Shown piece after piece: positions 9,156-17,682 of a stretch of DNA of 39,495 nt (position 1 is its first letter; every line of letters begins with the position of its first letter). The notes beneath the pieces were generated by a model that had not been told where the DNA came from, ran no database searches, and saw only the letters and a program-made list of their open reading frames with translations. The stretch is taken from positions 1 to 39,495 of the forward strand of contig JAKQLF010000151.1 in assembly GCA_029567325.1 (NCBI GenBank), written 5' to 3'. The translations under genes and the position numbers were made by a program. This DNA comes from Bacteroidota bacterium (GTDB lineage: Bacteria; Bacteroidota; Bacteroidia; Chitinophagales; Saprospiraceae).

Positions 9156-9854
9156 TCATATATATTTGGCCAAAAAATTTTCCTCATTGATCGTTTCAAA
9201 ACTATTATATCCCATGGATTTCAATAATTCAGTGGTTGATTGACTGATCTTTTTATAATTTTCTTCATAAAAAATTACGGGTTTATATTTTTGAATGGTT
9301 TGGCTTGCTCCTTTGATGACAAAATATTCAAATCCTTCTACGTCTATTTTTATGAAATCACATGCCTCAAGTTGTAGTGAATCAATTGATATCATTAAAA
9401 TTTCTTGCTGGCCTGGACCTAAACTGACCCCGCCGAAATTATATTCATTTCCATTATTATAGGCAAATTTTTCATTTTTATTTGGACCATCGGCAATGGT
9501 GTCTGAAATCGTGACCATTCCGATACTTTCCCCAATTGCACAATGAAAAGCTTGGACTTTTTGCAAATGATTTATTGCAATGTTTTTTTTGAGTAATTCG
9601 TAAATAATTGATTGCATTTCAAAACTATATACGCTACAATCATTATTAATGCTTTTATAAATCAATGTATGGCAACCAACATGTGCACCAATATCCAAAA
9701 CCACTTTAGCATTTTTAATATGCTCGTGCAAATGCTCAATAATCAATCCTTCATCCCAAACAATGTCATTTCTCAAAGCTGAGGCAATGAAAAAATCATT
9801 TTCCAGGTATTGAATATCTCCAAACTTGGTGTGAGCAGTGTTTACGATCATCAT
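9156..9854 (-). CDS. FkbM family SAM-dependent methyltransferase
   Basis: This 232-aa protein has the class I methyltransferase motif V-V-L-D-I-G-A-H-V-G-C-H (about residues 51-62) and the FkbM signature I-K-I-D-V-E-G-F-E-Y-F-V-I-K-G (about 168-182). FkbM enzymes O-methylate sugars or small molecules and are common in bacterial glycan and natural-product loci. The start is one of two adjacent ATGs (9854 or 9851). It is downstream of a GT4 gene with a 101-bp spacer and directly upstream of a GT32 gene. It probably caps or decorates a sugar of the same product, though the substrate cannot be derived from sequence. Confidence 0.85.
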   Translation of the reverse strand: MMIVNTAHTKFGDIQYLENDFFIASALRNDIVWDEGLIIEHLHEHIKNAKVVLDIGAHVGCHTLIYKSINNDCSVYSFEMQSIIYELLKKNIAINHLQKVQAFHCAIGESIGMVTISDTIADGPNKNEKFAYNNGNEYNFGGVSLGPGQQEILMISIDSLQLEACDFIKIDVEGFEYFVIKGASQTIQKYKPVIFYEENYKKISQSTTELLKSMGYNSFETINEENFLAKYI

Positions 9855-9955
9855 GAATAATTATTGATTGACGCCAATTCAAACAAAAAAAGTTTAGCAA
9901 ACCATATTATTGTAAATATAAAATAACACCATAATTATTCGAACATTAAAAAATG

Positions 9956-10897
9956 CTAATATTCGAAAGCAGCATATTTATCCATTATTTTGATCAAAGC
10001 CTGATTCATTTGTGTTTCATGATATTGATCTGCGATCCAACCCTGGCCATCCAATGCCTTTTCTTTATATATCGAATAGTTGTCTCTTAAAAGATTGATC
10101 GATTCTTTGATGGTCACTACAGAAATTTCATTTACCACCACACAGGAATAAGGAAAAAGATCTTCGTGAACAGGAATATCAGAAATGATTGTAGGTATGC
10201 CCAGTGATAAACTTTCTCTAGGTGTAAATGACCAACCTTCGCCCGAAGAGGGAAAAATATAAGCGTCCAAACTTTGATACCAATTTGCAATTTCCTCTTT
10301 GGTTTTATATCCTTCTGAGTAAATCACCATAGGATGACTTTTTAATCGACTGATAAAATCTTTGTCTTCAAACCATTCATATAAACTGGAGATGTGGACT
10401 TTTATCTTGATGCGCAAATTTTCACTCAGCTGTTCAATTGCTTGGATGATCAAGTCCAAGTTTTTTCTGGGAACAGGAACTCCCAAAAAACCCAATATAA
10501 AAGCTTCTTCTTGCTGATCCACAACATGAACTTTTGGTAGATAAGTATGGCCTTGTCCAACAACATAAATGGGGATTTGTACTCCTGAGGAAAGAAAAAT
10601 ATTTTTCACACTTTCATGAGGAACAATCACTGCCATAAAATTGATATTCAAAGCCATTATCCAATCAGATGGCAATGGTGCAAACTCATAGGTTGTGAAA
10701 CAAATATTCACATGATGCGGAGATAATAAATGGGAATATAAAAAAGGTATACCCGCCACCAAAATCACACTCTTTTCCTGGATTTCATTTGTGTCATCAA
10801 CCATGGGGGCAATGGTTTTTACCATGTGAAAAACATTGGACAAGCCGTCTTCAGGTGGCACATTACTGTAGGTATTCAAGACATATTTATTCAACAT
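9956..10897 (-). CDS. GT4-type (GT-B) glycosyltransferase, short N-terminal domain
   Basis: This 313-aa protein is shorter than the ~370 aa usual for GT4 enzymes, mostly in the acceptor-binding N-terminal domain. The donor-binding C-terminal domain is clear: L-G-F-L-G-V-P-V-P-R-K-N-L-D-L near residue 155 and P-S-S-G-E-G-W-S-F-T-P-R-E-S-L-S-L-G near 240, with the E-x7-E spacing of GT4 retaining enzymes intact. No membrane segments are seen. It lies 6 nt downstream of a GT32 gene, so it is part of the same leftward transcript. Function: transfer of an unidentified sugar, probably from a nucleotide-sugar donor. Confidence 0.85.
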   Translation of the reverse strand: MLNKYVLNTYSNVPPEDGLSNVFHMVKTIAPMVDDTNEIQEKSVILVAGIPFLYSHLLSPHHVNICFTTYEFAPLPSDWIMALNINFMAVIVPHESVKNIFLSSGVQIPIYVVGQGHTYLPKVHVVDQQEEAFILGFLGVPVPRKNLDLIIQAIEQLSENLRIKIKVHISSLYEWFEDKDFISRLKSHPMVIYSEGYKTKEEIANWYQSLDAYIFPSSGEGWSFTPRESLSLGIPTIISDIPVHEDLFPYSCVVVNEISVVTIKESINLLRDNYSIYKEKALDGQGWIADQYHETQMNQALIKIMDKYAAFEY

Positions 10898-10903
10898 TGA
10901 TTG

Positions 10904-11575
10904 CTATTTTTTCCATCTCCAAGTCCCTAGATGAAGGTGTGAAGCAAAATCCCCAAATTGGCATTGATGATGATTACACCTAGGACAAATATGGCTTCCC
11001 AAATCCAATAGTAACAATTCACTTGTTCTATTAGCAAAATAAGAATGATATAATCTGGTCAACATGCCTGGCCCTGTCATTTCCAAAATGTCATTTTCAC
11101 TTTTGATGTTTAATAATTTCCCTTTGTTCAGCAACCAATCTTGGATAATGGTGAGAAAAAATGGGTTTCCTGGCTCACTTCCAAAACCATAATTGGCAAT
11201 GCGAATTGGATGATGATCTGGGTTTAATGCCAAATCTTGTTCATTAAGGATAAGTTCTTTTGCAAAGACGGATTTATATGTAATCAACTCGTCTATCGGT
11301 TTATGAAAGTATACATCTAAGTCAAAATAAAAACCGCCGTATAAGTAAACCGCTAATATTCTAAAAATATCTGCTCGCATGATGTTGTAAGGTACAGCAT
11401 CATATATTTCAATCAATTCTGGAAATGATTGTTTGACCAATTGTGTGCATGCTTTGTCGTCATACAATCGATGTTCCCATGTGGGGTGGATCACTCTTAA
11501 AAGACTAGAATACTGCAAGAAGTGGTCAGGTAGACTGGTAGTGGAGTAAGTTTGATGGATGATCCGAGGAATCAT
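10904..11575 (-). CDS. OCH1-like glycosyltransferase (GT32, DXD sugar-binding)
   Basis: This 223-aa protein begins M-I-P-R-I-I-H-Q-T-Y and contains N-I-M-R-A-D-I-F-R (residues 64-72), the DXD in Y-G-G-F-Y-F-D-L-D (85-87) and a C-terminal H-L-H-L-G-T-W-R-W-K-K. These are the same landmarks as in the two other GT32 proteins of the window. The start overlaps the stop of the upstream GT2 gene (4-nt ATGA-type overlap), which points to translational coupling. Near the C-terminus it has C-P-R-C-N-H-H-Q-C, a Cys/His cluster that could bind metal; I have not seen this as a general GT32 feature and do not interpret it further. Confidence 0.85.
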   Translation of the reverse strand: MIPRIIHQTYSTTSLPDHFLQYSSLLRVIHPTWEHRLYDDKACTQLVKQSFPELIEIYDAVPYNIMRADIFRILAVYLYGGFYFDLDVYFHKPIDELITYKSVFAKELILNEQDLALNPDHHPIRIANYGFGSEPGNPFFLTIIQDWLLNKGKLLNIKSENDILEMTGPGMLTRLYHSYFANRTSELLLLDLGSHICPRCNHHQCQFGDFASHLHLGTWRWKK

Positions 11576-12291
11576 TGTTGGGACTGGATGAGATTTTTGA
11601 CCAACGCTATGTAGTCTTCTTTCCAGTGGGGTTTGATTTCGTAATTTTCAACATCCATGGTTCGCATGACGTGTTCTTTAGTACCTAAATGTGAATCTTC
11701 GTCTTTGAAAGAGCTGGTGTGGTAACTATTGGTGAGGCGCCATCTATAAATGTATGCTACTTCTTCGTCTGGAATTTCAGCTAAACTAAATTTCCCTTTG
11801 GCCCTGATTTCATTTTCAAATTTGATGTCTTCCCCATTAGTGATAGCAGGATAACCGCCTATTTCCAACCACAAGGACTTGTAAAAAAGTGCTTGGGCTT
11901 TTACTCCATAGGGAATTAACCTTATTTCATCAGAATAATACACGTGTTTATTCAATAAAATATAGGGTTTGATGCCAATGCGTTTTACTGCGGATGTCAA
12001 TCTATTGGGCAAAAATACGTCATCATCATCCCAAATGGAGATCAACTCACCGGTACACTGTTCAATACATGCGTTTCTCTTTTCACCTAGGCTGGCATAT
12101 CTGGTTTTCTCATTGATGATGCGCACATTTGGAAAGTCTCCTTTTAATTCCAAGGATCCATAATCATTCAGAATGATCATTTCTTTTTCACCTGGATAAT
12201 CTTGTTGTAGGAAAGAATAAACACATTCGTCCAATACTTCAGTGCGCCCATAGGTCACACACATGCAGGAAACTTTTGGAAATGTCTTCAT
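11572..12291 (-). CDS. GT2 family glycosyltransferase
   Basis: This 239-aa GT-A enzyme opens K-V-S-C-M-C-V-T-Y-G-R and has the metal/nucleotide motif in L-I-S-I-W-D-D-D-D (residues 83-91) and an N-G-E-D-I-K-F segment around 167 typical of GT2 catalytic centres. It has no transmembrane helix. The ATG overlaps the stop of the upstream PqqD/GT fusion gene by 4 nt, and its own stop overlaps the next start, so it sits inside a tightly coupled operon. It resembles the GT2 protein at 6466-7197. The acceptor is unknown; if the peptide hypothesis for this operon holds, it would extend a sugar placed by the fusion enzyme. Confidence 0.85.
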   Translation of the reverse strand: MKTFPKVSCMCVTYGRTEVLDECVYSFLQQDYPGEKEMIILNDYGSLELKGDFPNVRIINEKTRYASLGEKRNACIEQCTGELISIWDDDDVFLPNRLTSAVKRIGIKPYILLNKHVYYSDEIRLIPYGVKAQALFYKSLWLEIGGYPAITNGEDIKFENEIRAKGKFSLAEIPDEEVAYIYRWRLTNSYHTSSFKDEDSHLGTKEHVMRTMDVENYEIKPHWKEDYIALVKNLIQSQQ

Positions 12292-14420
12292 TTACTTAGT
12301 TCGAATTCTTTTAGATAATCAGATACAACTACCTTGTTTTCAAGCTTCTGTGTCTGATAAGCCAATGCATAATAATGCTCTAAGTTAAAAGCAGCTATAC
12401 AAGCATTAGGTGGCCTATTCATATTGGGAACATACAAGCTCTTGTCAAAAAGCGAAATATAATTATTCCTGATGTCAGATCCTATGTGTAAGGATGCCCA
12501 TTCTCTTTTTTCGATATTTTTTAGAATTCTTGCCATGTAAACGAGTAAATCATAAAAGGTTTGCACTTTATCTTGTATGATCATCACCGTGTTGAATCCA
12601 TATTTTATGGCGTTATCAACTATCTTTTCGTTTGCTCTGTCATAATCTGCTTCGCCGTTTGGCAAATACTCATAGTTGAAAAATCTTACCAAATGGGCAA
12701 TTTCAGATTTTTTGATGAGCTCCATCACCTCATCGTACTTTTTATCTGCTTTAGGAGGCACGAGGAAATATACTGCATCAAAGTAATAAAGTGGATAGGC
12801 CAATTGGCTCCAAATGTGTTTGGAAAAAGTTGCTAGATTGTCTTTGCCCAACATTTCAGTAAAATGGTAATCAATAGGCGCAGTGTCCCAACCAATTTCA
12901 TTGAATGCTAAATAGTAATTTCTGATTCTGTCTTCATACGTATTTGCGTAAAATGTGCCATTGGGTCTCCCAAAGCGGTGCAACCACCTCATGAACGGTA
13001 GACATATTGTTTTTCTTCCTGCTAATCTGAATTTCTCATGGATGTAACCTTCCTCGCCTCCAAATCCGCGGAATCTTGAATTAAAACCAAGCCAAGCTTC
13101 CTTGCGACAGACAAACAAACCTAAACCGTGCATTTGAATTTCAAATGGATCATCAGATGCATTCTTAGCTTCTTGATCTGCATACCAAACGCCATACATG
13201 CCTCCACCCCACTCTGGGCGGAAACTAGAACCATAATTTTCCGCACGCAAATCATCGTAAATCATCGGTCCTTGGAAAAGATCCAAACTATCGGGTTGGC
13301 TATCAAGGAAATTAAATAATTTATGCAAAGAACCTGCTGTCAACAAAACATGAGAATCAATACTCATCACATATTCTGTCTGGGCTTCCCTGAAAAACAA
13401 ATCTCTTGTAGCCGTGCCGTTGAATTCATCAAAAGGGAGATATCGATAATTGGGTATGCTACTCTCTAGTTTTTGCAATGCTTCTCCTACAGCGCCTCCC
13501 GGATGGTTATCAACGATCAAAAAATGTACCTTATCCATGACCTCTGGGTGGTAAAGCCTCAATGATTGGACAGTAAAATACACACCATCATAATCATCGT
13601 AGGTTGCCATTCCGATTGTCAGAGCTCCTTTTTTGATACCATTAAAATTGGTAATTCGAGCAGGATTCTGTTCTTTGACTTCCCAGAAATTATAGATTTC
13701 ACCTTCATACTCCTCTTTGTAATATTCATCCAAAAATTGCAACATTCGCTCTCCCAAATACTTTGGAGAAAATGCATTTAACTCAAATAGATGATGGTCG
13801 GGTGTTTTATTGGTGTAGTGTTTGATCCAAGTAAAATGGATTGCCCACAGAGGTATATTAATTTCGCTCGTTGATTCTTCCTTGCCTTGGCTTGCAATGG
13901 TCAAATCAAAAGTGTTATCAGATTTTTTATCTTTGGTTTTGACTCCAATACTGATACTTTCCTGACTCAAATGGTTGTATCCAGAAATTCCACCTTCATC
14001 GCCTATGAAAATCAAAGATGGTATCTCTTGTGTTGGATCAACAATGATGGGAATGAAAATATGACTCAGTGCTTCTAGGAAATAATTTTTGTTTGGGTCA
14101 AAACTGTCCCAAAAACCTTTAAAACCTACCGTAATGAAATCCAAAGATTGCTTTTGAGCATAGGCTTTTTCAATGAGGCCAAGTTCAATAAGCTGTTGGA
14201 AAGATGCTTCTAAATGCTCTATTTCTGGTGGAGTTTCATTTTGAACAATTGACCTGATGTGTTCAAAAATTTGACTTTTTTCAGATTCACCGTCAATGAG
14301 TGAATATAAAACGACGGAACTTGGATGTAGTACAATGGGAGAAAAAGTGGAATATGGATATACCACCAGATATCCCCCCGACTTTTTAGCATAGAATCCT
14401 TGCTTTCTTATATAGCGCAT
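12288..14420 (-). CDS. PqqD-like domain fused to glycosyltransferase (GT2/GT27-like DxH motif)
   Basis: This is a 710-aa multidomain protein. Residues 1-85 look like a PqqD-type winged helix (RiPP recognition element): a V-L-H-P-S-S-V-V-L-Y-S-L-I-D-G segment followed by a helix and L-I-E-L-G-L-I. Residues ~98-195 resemble a degraded N-terminal half of a GT10 fucosyltransferase (G-F-W-D-S-F-D-P-N-K-N-Y-F, later I-N-I-P-L-W). Residues ~263-495 are a GT-A glycosyltransferase: L-I-V-D-N-H, then S-I-D-S-H (DxH at 355-357), then G-F-G-G-E-E-G-Y-I and W-L-H-R-F-G-R. DxH plus a G-G-E-E segment is reminiscent of polypeptide GalNAc-transferases (GT27), though bacterial GT2 enzymes can share it. The last ~200 residues are unassigned. 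The gene lies 86 nt downstream of the Thr-rich peptide gene. Domain calls are by eye; the GT domain is secure, PqqD probable, GT10-like tentative. Confidence 0.75.
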   Translation of the reverse strand: MRYIRKQGFYAKKSGGYLVVYPYSTFSPIVLHPSSVVLYSLIDGESEKSQIFEHIRSIVQNETPPEIEHLEASFQQLIELGLIEKAYAQKQSLDFITVGFKGFWDSFDPNKNYFLEALSHIFIPIIVDPTQEIPSLIFIGDEGGISGYNHLSQESISIGVKTKDKKSDNTFDLTIASQGKEESTSEINIPLWAIHFTWIKHYTNKTPDHHLFELNAFSPKYLGERMLQFLDEYYKEEYEGEIYNFWEVKEQNPARITNFNGIKKGALTIGMATYDDYDGVYFTVQSLRLYHPEVMDKVHFLIVDNHPGGAVGEALQKLESSIPNYRYLPFDEFNGTATRDLFFREAQTEYVMSIDSHVLLTAGSLHKLFNFLDSQPDSLDLFQGPMIYDDLRAENYGSSFRPEWGGGMYGVWYADQEAKNASDDPFEIQMHGLGLFVCRKEAWLGFNSRFRGFGGEEGYIHEKFRLAGRKTICLPFMRWLHRFGRPNGTFYANTYEDRIRNYYLAFNEIGWDTAPIDYHFTEMLGKDNLATFSKHIWSQLAYPLYYFDAVYFLVPPKADKKYDEVMELIKKSEIAHLVRFFNYEYLPNGEADYDRANEKIVDNAIKYGFNTVMIIQDKVQTFYDLLVYMARILKNIEKREWASLHIGSDIRNNYISLFDKSLYVPNMNRPPNACIAAFNLEHYYALAYQTQKLENKVVVSDYLKEFELSK

Positions 14421-14506
14421 AGAGATTTATGTTATGTTATATGGCAAATACTTAAAATTTACCAAATATAGGTATCAATTAAATATTTGCAGCAGAAAGG
14501 TCGACC

Positions 14507-14761
14507 TTAAACTGGTGTGGTTGTCAAAGGAAATGTTGCAAACAATGGCCTTGTTGTTCCAAAAGTTGTGATCATTGCACAAGTGGTACCAACTGCAAAA
14601 AGCTGAGTCAAAGTTTCTTTCTCTTCTCCTTTATCAACTACTCCCGAATTTGGACTTGCCCAAAGTACTTTGGCCAAAGGAATGCCCAAAACGACGGCTG
14701 ATGCTCCTGCAATTTTTTTAAGGGCGCTTCTTCTTGAGTTGTCTTTATTATTGTTTTCCAT
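14507..14761 (-). CDS. Small Thr-rich peptide with twin-arginine-like leader; candidate modified peptide precursor
   Basis: This 84-aa protein has a polar N-terminus, a twin-arginine-like motif (N-S-R-R-S-A-L-K-K-I, residues 8-17), a hydrophobic stretch to about residue 35 (I-A-G-A-S-A-V-V-L-G) and an Ala-Ser-Pro that could mark cleavage. The remainder is short, with 12 Thr. Thr pairs or triplets occur at 59-60, 65-66, 69-70 and 80-82, a single Thr at 76, one Cys at 61, and the tail is P-L-T-T-T-P-V. Such tails are plausible O-glycosylation substrates. It is 17 nt downstream of the IPTL-CTERM-like gene and 86 nt upstream of the PqqD/GT fusion, in the same direction. The first residue of the strict Tat consensus after RR-x is Ala rather than Phe, so Tat export is likely but not certain. 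The precursor role is inference. Confidence 0.65.
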   Translation of the reverse strand: MENNNKDNSRRSALKKIAGASAVVLGIPLAKVLWASPNSGVVDKGEEKETLTQLFAVGTTCAMITTFGTTRPLFATFPLTTTPV

Positions 14762-14778
14762 GTCTTTAAGGTCAAATT

Positions 14779-15456
14779 TTAATTAAATGATTGTTCTGTT
14801 CTACTCGTGCTTTTTACAGCTTGAGTGCCAAAAATAACCAAGATCAAGAGTAATATGATGATACCCCACTGGCCCATGGTAGGTATTGGTCCAGAATTGT
14901 CAATCAAAAGAGAAGCACATTCACCTGTTGTAGCGCCTGGTTGTACCACTTCACTGATGCCTGAGTCATTGACTATAAAATGATATTCCCCTCGTTGACA
15001 TTCTAATTCTCCACAATCCCTTAAATCTACATATCCAAATCTTCCATCATCTGTCATGACACCTAAATATCCTGAAGTACCTTGACCCCAAGGACCAAAT
15101 TGAGCAAAAATGTGATACATAAATAAAGGTGATGAAGAGAAACCCATTAACGGCAATGCACTCACATCAGTACCTAGAGGTAGAACAGCTGCATCATTAT
15201 AAGTATTTCCAGTAACCTGTTCATAAATACTAACACCAGGTCCAGGTACTATATAAACCTCGCCCAATGAACTAAGAAGTGTAAAATAATAACCTCCTCC
15301 CAAAATAAATTGAACAGAAGTTGCATTATTTGGCAGATAATTGGCATTACAATCATTCCCGGAAACAAAAGGACCTTGACACTGGCTAGAAACCTTACTC
15401 GGTAAAGCAAAGCAAGCCAAAAGCATGGCAAATAGAGTTAATTTTAAGCGATTCAT
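14779..15456 (-). CDS. Secreted protein with IPTL-CTERM-like C-terminal sorting signal
   Basis: This 225-aa protein has a signal peptide (MNRLKLTLFAMLLACFALPS, cleavage probably after K-V-S-S-Q), a ~160-residue extracytoplasmic domain with Cys at 26, 36, 148, 153 and 180, and a C-terminal tripartite tail. The tail has I-P-T-M-G-Q-W-G at 191-198, a hydrophobic helix at ~199-214 and a short tail with Lys215 and Arg219. That matches the IPTL-CTERM pattern (I-P-T-x-x-x-W-G, helix, basic end) of proteins sorted by exosortase-type enzymes. No exosortase is in this window. It heads the leftward run of peptide and sugar-modifying genes, which suggests surface display or glycosylation of the mature protein. 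The middle domain is unrecognised. Confidence 0.75.
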   Translation of the reverse strand: MNRLKLTLFAMLLACFALPSKVSSQCQGPFVSGNDCNANYLPNNATSVQFILGGGYYFTLLSSLGEVYIVPGPGVSIYEQVTGNTYNDAAVLPLGTDVSALPLMGFSSSPLFMYHIFAQFGPWGQGTSGYLGVMTDDGRFGYVDLRDCGELECQRGEYHFIVNDSGISEVVQPGATTGECASLLIDNSGPIPTMGQWGIIILLLILVIFGTQAVKSTSRTEQSFN

Positions 15457-15735
15457 CTTTATGTAGGTTTAGGAAGCCTCGAAAGTATGTAAAAATAAGC
15501 TATTGGTGTATCAAAAAGTGCAACTTTCAAGCCAAGATGGCTTATTTACTTAAAACTTTAACATTTAGAGCATTTTGAAAGATCAAAACAGCCAATTCAA
15601 GCAAAGAAAGTGGAAAATTTTTGGACAAAGTTCGTGAATAATCCATTTTTCTATGCTTTGTTAATAATTCCGCTTTTTAAAATTTGTGCAGTGCAACCCT
15701 TTAAGCCGAAAGTCAAGAATTTGCTAACCCTTTAG

Positions 15736-15743
15736 TATATTTG
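15736..15743 (+). promoter_or_regulatory. Candidate -7 box (TATATTTG) for the M1 peptidase gene
   Basis: A perfect TAnnTTTG match lies 10 nt before the ATG at 15754, so the transcript leader would be only about 7 nt. No good -33 TTG is seen at the usual distance, which lowers confidence. The rest of the 297-bp divergent spacer (15457-15753) shows no gene. The promoter of the leftward run must also lie here, but I could not identify a clear box for it. Confidence 0.35.
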
Positions 15744-15753
15744 TTCGTTACTT

Positions 15754-17682
15754 ATGTACAGGATAATCAACATATTAATTATAACCAACTTAGCGTACTT
15801 TGGAATCATTACCAATGCCTCCGCTCAATGCCCTTACCCCAACTCAACCGAAGTACCAAAAATCCCAATTACTTATAGATTGTCCGCAACTTTGGATGTT
15901 GTCGAAAAAAAAGTAGTAGCCCATGAAAATGTCATCTGGACCAATACTTCTGATGAGACAGTGAGTGAATTGCGATTTTACATGTACATGAATGCTTTCA
16001 AAAATATGGAATCTACTTTTTTGAAAGGCAGTGGAGGGGTAATTTTTGGCTCGGACATAACAAAAAGATCAGCCAATGAATGGGGATATATAACAATTAG
16101 CAAACCCCGATTGATAAGCGAAGAGACAGACACTTTGATTTGGAAATACATACAGCCCGATGATGGAAATAAAGGTGATGAAAGTGTATTGCAAATGATT
16201 TTGCCAAAGGCTGTTTTACCTGGAGAATCTGTCACCATATCCATGAATTTTGTTTCAAAACTTCCTAAATTCATTGCAAGAGCAGGTTATAGTAGAGATG
16301 ATTATTATGCTTTTTTACATTGGTTTCCGCAATTGGGTGTTTTTGAAAAAAATAAAGAAGGCCAATGGGCGTGGAATTGTCATCAATTTTTCAGACAAAC
16401 AGAGTTTTTTGCAGACTTTGCCAATTATGAAGTGGAATTGACCTTGCCAGAACATTTGGTAGTCGGTGCGAGCGGTTGTATATCAAAAACTTTGGGTGTA
16501 AATAATAAAACGCAAATACTAAAGATCAAAGCAGATGATGTCATCGATTTTGCATGGATTGCTTATCCTCATTTTGTAGAACACCGATCAGATTGGAAGG
16601 GCGTAGAAATCAAATTGTTGATACCACCTGAGCACGGGGCAATGGCAGATAGATACTTAAATGCGCTTAAAAATGCATTGGACTTTTTTGAAGAAAAAAT
16701 AGGAAGATATCCCTACCCTTCCATCACTTTGGTTGATCCACCAATGCATGGCCTTGGTTCAGGATTTATGGAATATCCGATGCTCATCACTTGTGCTTCT
16801 TTTTATTATGTTCCAAAAAGCATCCGTACCATCGAGTCACTAGCCGTCCACGAGTTTTCTCACCAATTTTTCATGGCCATTCTTGCGAGTAATGAAAAGG
16901 AGGAAGCATGGATGGATGAAGGTTTCGTCAATTTCTTTGAAGATGAAATCATGGATTATTTTGGCGGCAGAAAAAGCTCCATGTTTGATATTTTTGGCTA
17001 CAACAGTGGCAATATGGAAAGATCTAGGTCGGAATATACTTCATTACCTTTAAAGGAAGTAGGTCCTCTTGCCAGACCAGGTTGGGAATTTAATGAAGGA
17101 CATTACAAAGGGCTAGTTTATGCAAAGACCTCTCTAGTACTTCAAACTTTGAAGGGTTTGGTTGGTGAAAAAACCTTCTACCAAATCATGAGACATTATT
17201 ATGATACATTCAAATTCAAACATCCTAAAGAAAAAGACTTCATTCAATCAGTAAAAGACATCATAGGTGATACTTTGATCATGAATTTGAAGGTCGATGA
17301 TTTCTTTGTTCAAACTTTGCATGGTACTGGTTATTGTGATTATCAAGTGGAAGGCATTGAAGATGGCACAACTCAAAATATCATTCACTTAAAACGAGAT
17401 GGATCCTTGATTATTCCAGTAGAAATTAAAGTCAATTTTGAAGATAATTCCTCGCAATTATTTGAATGGGATGGTAAAATTGAAACGCTTCAAATTTCTG
17501 TTCCAAGAAATAAAAAAATCAAGTCAGTAATTATCGATCCAGATCACAAAGTATATCTAGACATTAACTTCAACAACAATAGTTTTATTCAAAAAACCAG
17601 CAAAAGACCACCGACAAATTATGCCATTAAATCAATGACTTGGTTGCAGCATTTATTACAAACCGTCAACTTTTTGATCTGA
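15754..17682 (+). CDS. M1 family metallopeptidase (gluzincin)
   Basis: This 642-aa exported aminopeptidase-like protein has a signal peptide of about 24 residues ending A-S-A-Q-C. The zinc site is V-H-E-F-S-H at 366-370 (HEXXH), with the third ligand Glu389 in W-M-D-E-G-F, giving the exact HEXXH-x18-E spacing of M1 enzymes. The exopeptidase-type motif upstream is G-S-G-F-M-E-Y-P rather than the classic GAMEN, as in the GxMEYP branch of M1-like peptidases. An N-terminal beta domain and a C-terminal region complete the family layout. It is probably periplasmic or outer-membrane associated, trimming peptides. The stop overlaps the ATG of the following membrane protein, so the two are coupled. 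Confidence 0.9.
   Translation: MYRIINILIITNLAYFGIITNASAQCPYPNSTEVPKIPITYRLSATLDVVEKKVVAHENVIWTNTSDETVSELRFYMYMNAFKNMESTFLKGSGGVIFGSDITKRSANEWGYITISKPRLISEETDTLIWKYIQPDDGNKGDESVLQMILPKAVLPGESVTISMNFVSKLPKFIARAGYSRDDYYAFLHWFPQLGVFEKNKEGQWAWNCHQFFRQTEFFADFANYEVELTLPEHLVVGASGCISKTLGVNNKTQILKIKADDVIDFAWIAYPHFVEHRSDWKGVEIKLLIPPEHGAMADRYLNALKNALDFFEEKIGRYPYPSITLVDPPMHGLGSGFMEYPMLITCASFYYVPKSIRTIESLAVHEFSHQFFMAILASNEKEEAWMDEGFVNFFEDEIMDYFGGRKSSMFDIFGYNSGNMERSRSEYTSLPLKEVGPLARPGWEFNEGHYKGLVYAKTSLVLQTLKGLVGEKTFYQIMRHYYDTFKFKHPKEKDFIQSVKDIIGDTLIMNLKVDDFFVQTLHGTGYCDYQVEGIEDGTTQNIIHLKRDGSLIIPVEIKVNFEDNSSQLFEWDGKIETLQISVPRNKKIKSVIIDPDHKVYLDINFNNNSFIQKTSKRPPTNYAIKSMTWLQHLLQTVNFLI

Noticed and set aside
9855-9955. 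Internal promoter in the 101-bp spacer before the FkbM gene
   Set aside because: The nearest match is TATGGTTTG, one base longer than the TAnnTTTG box, with no supporting -33 element.
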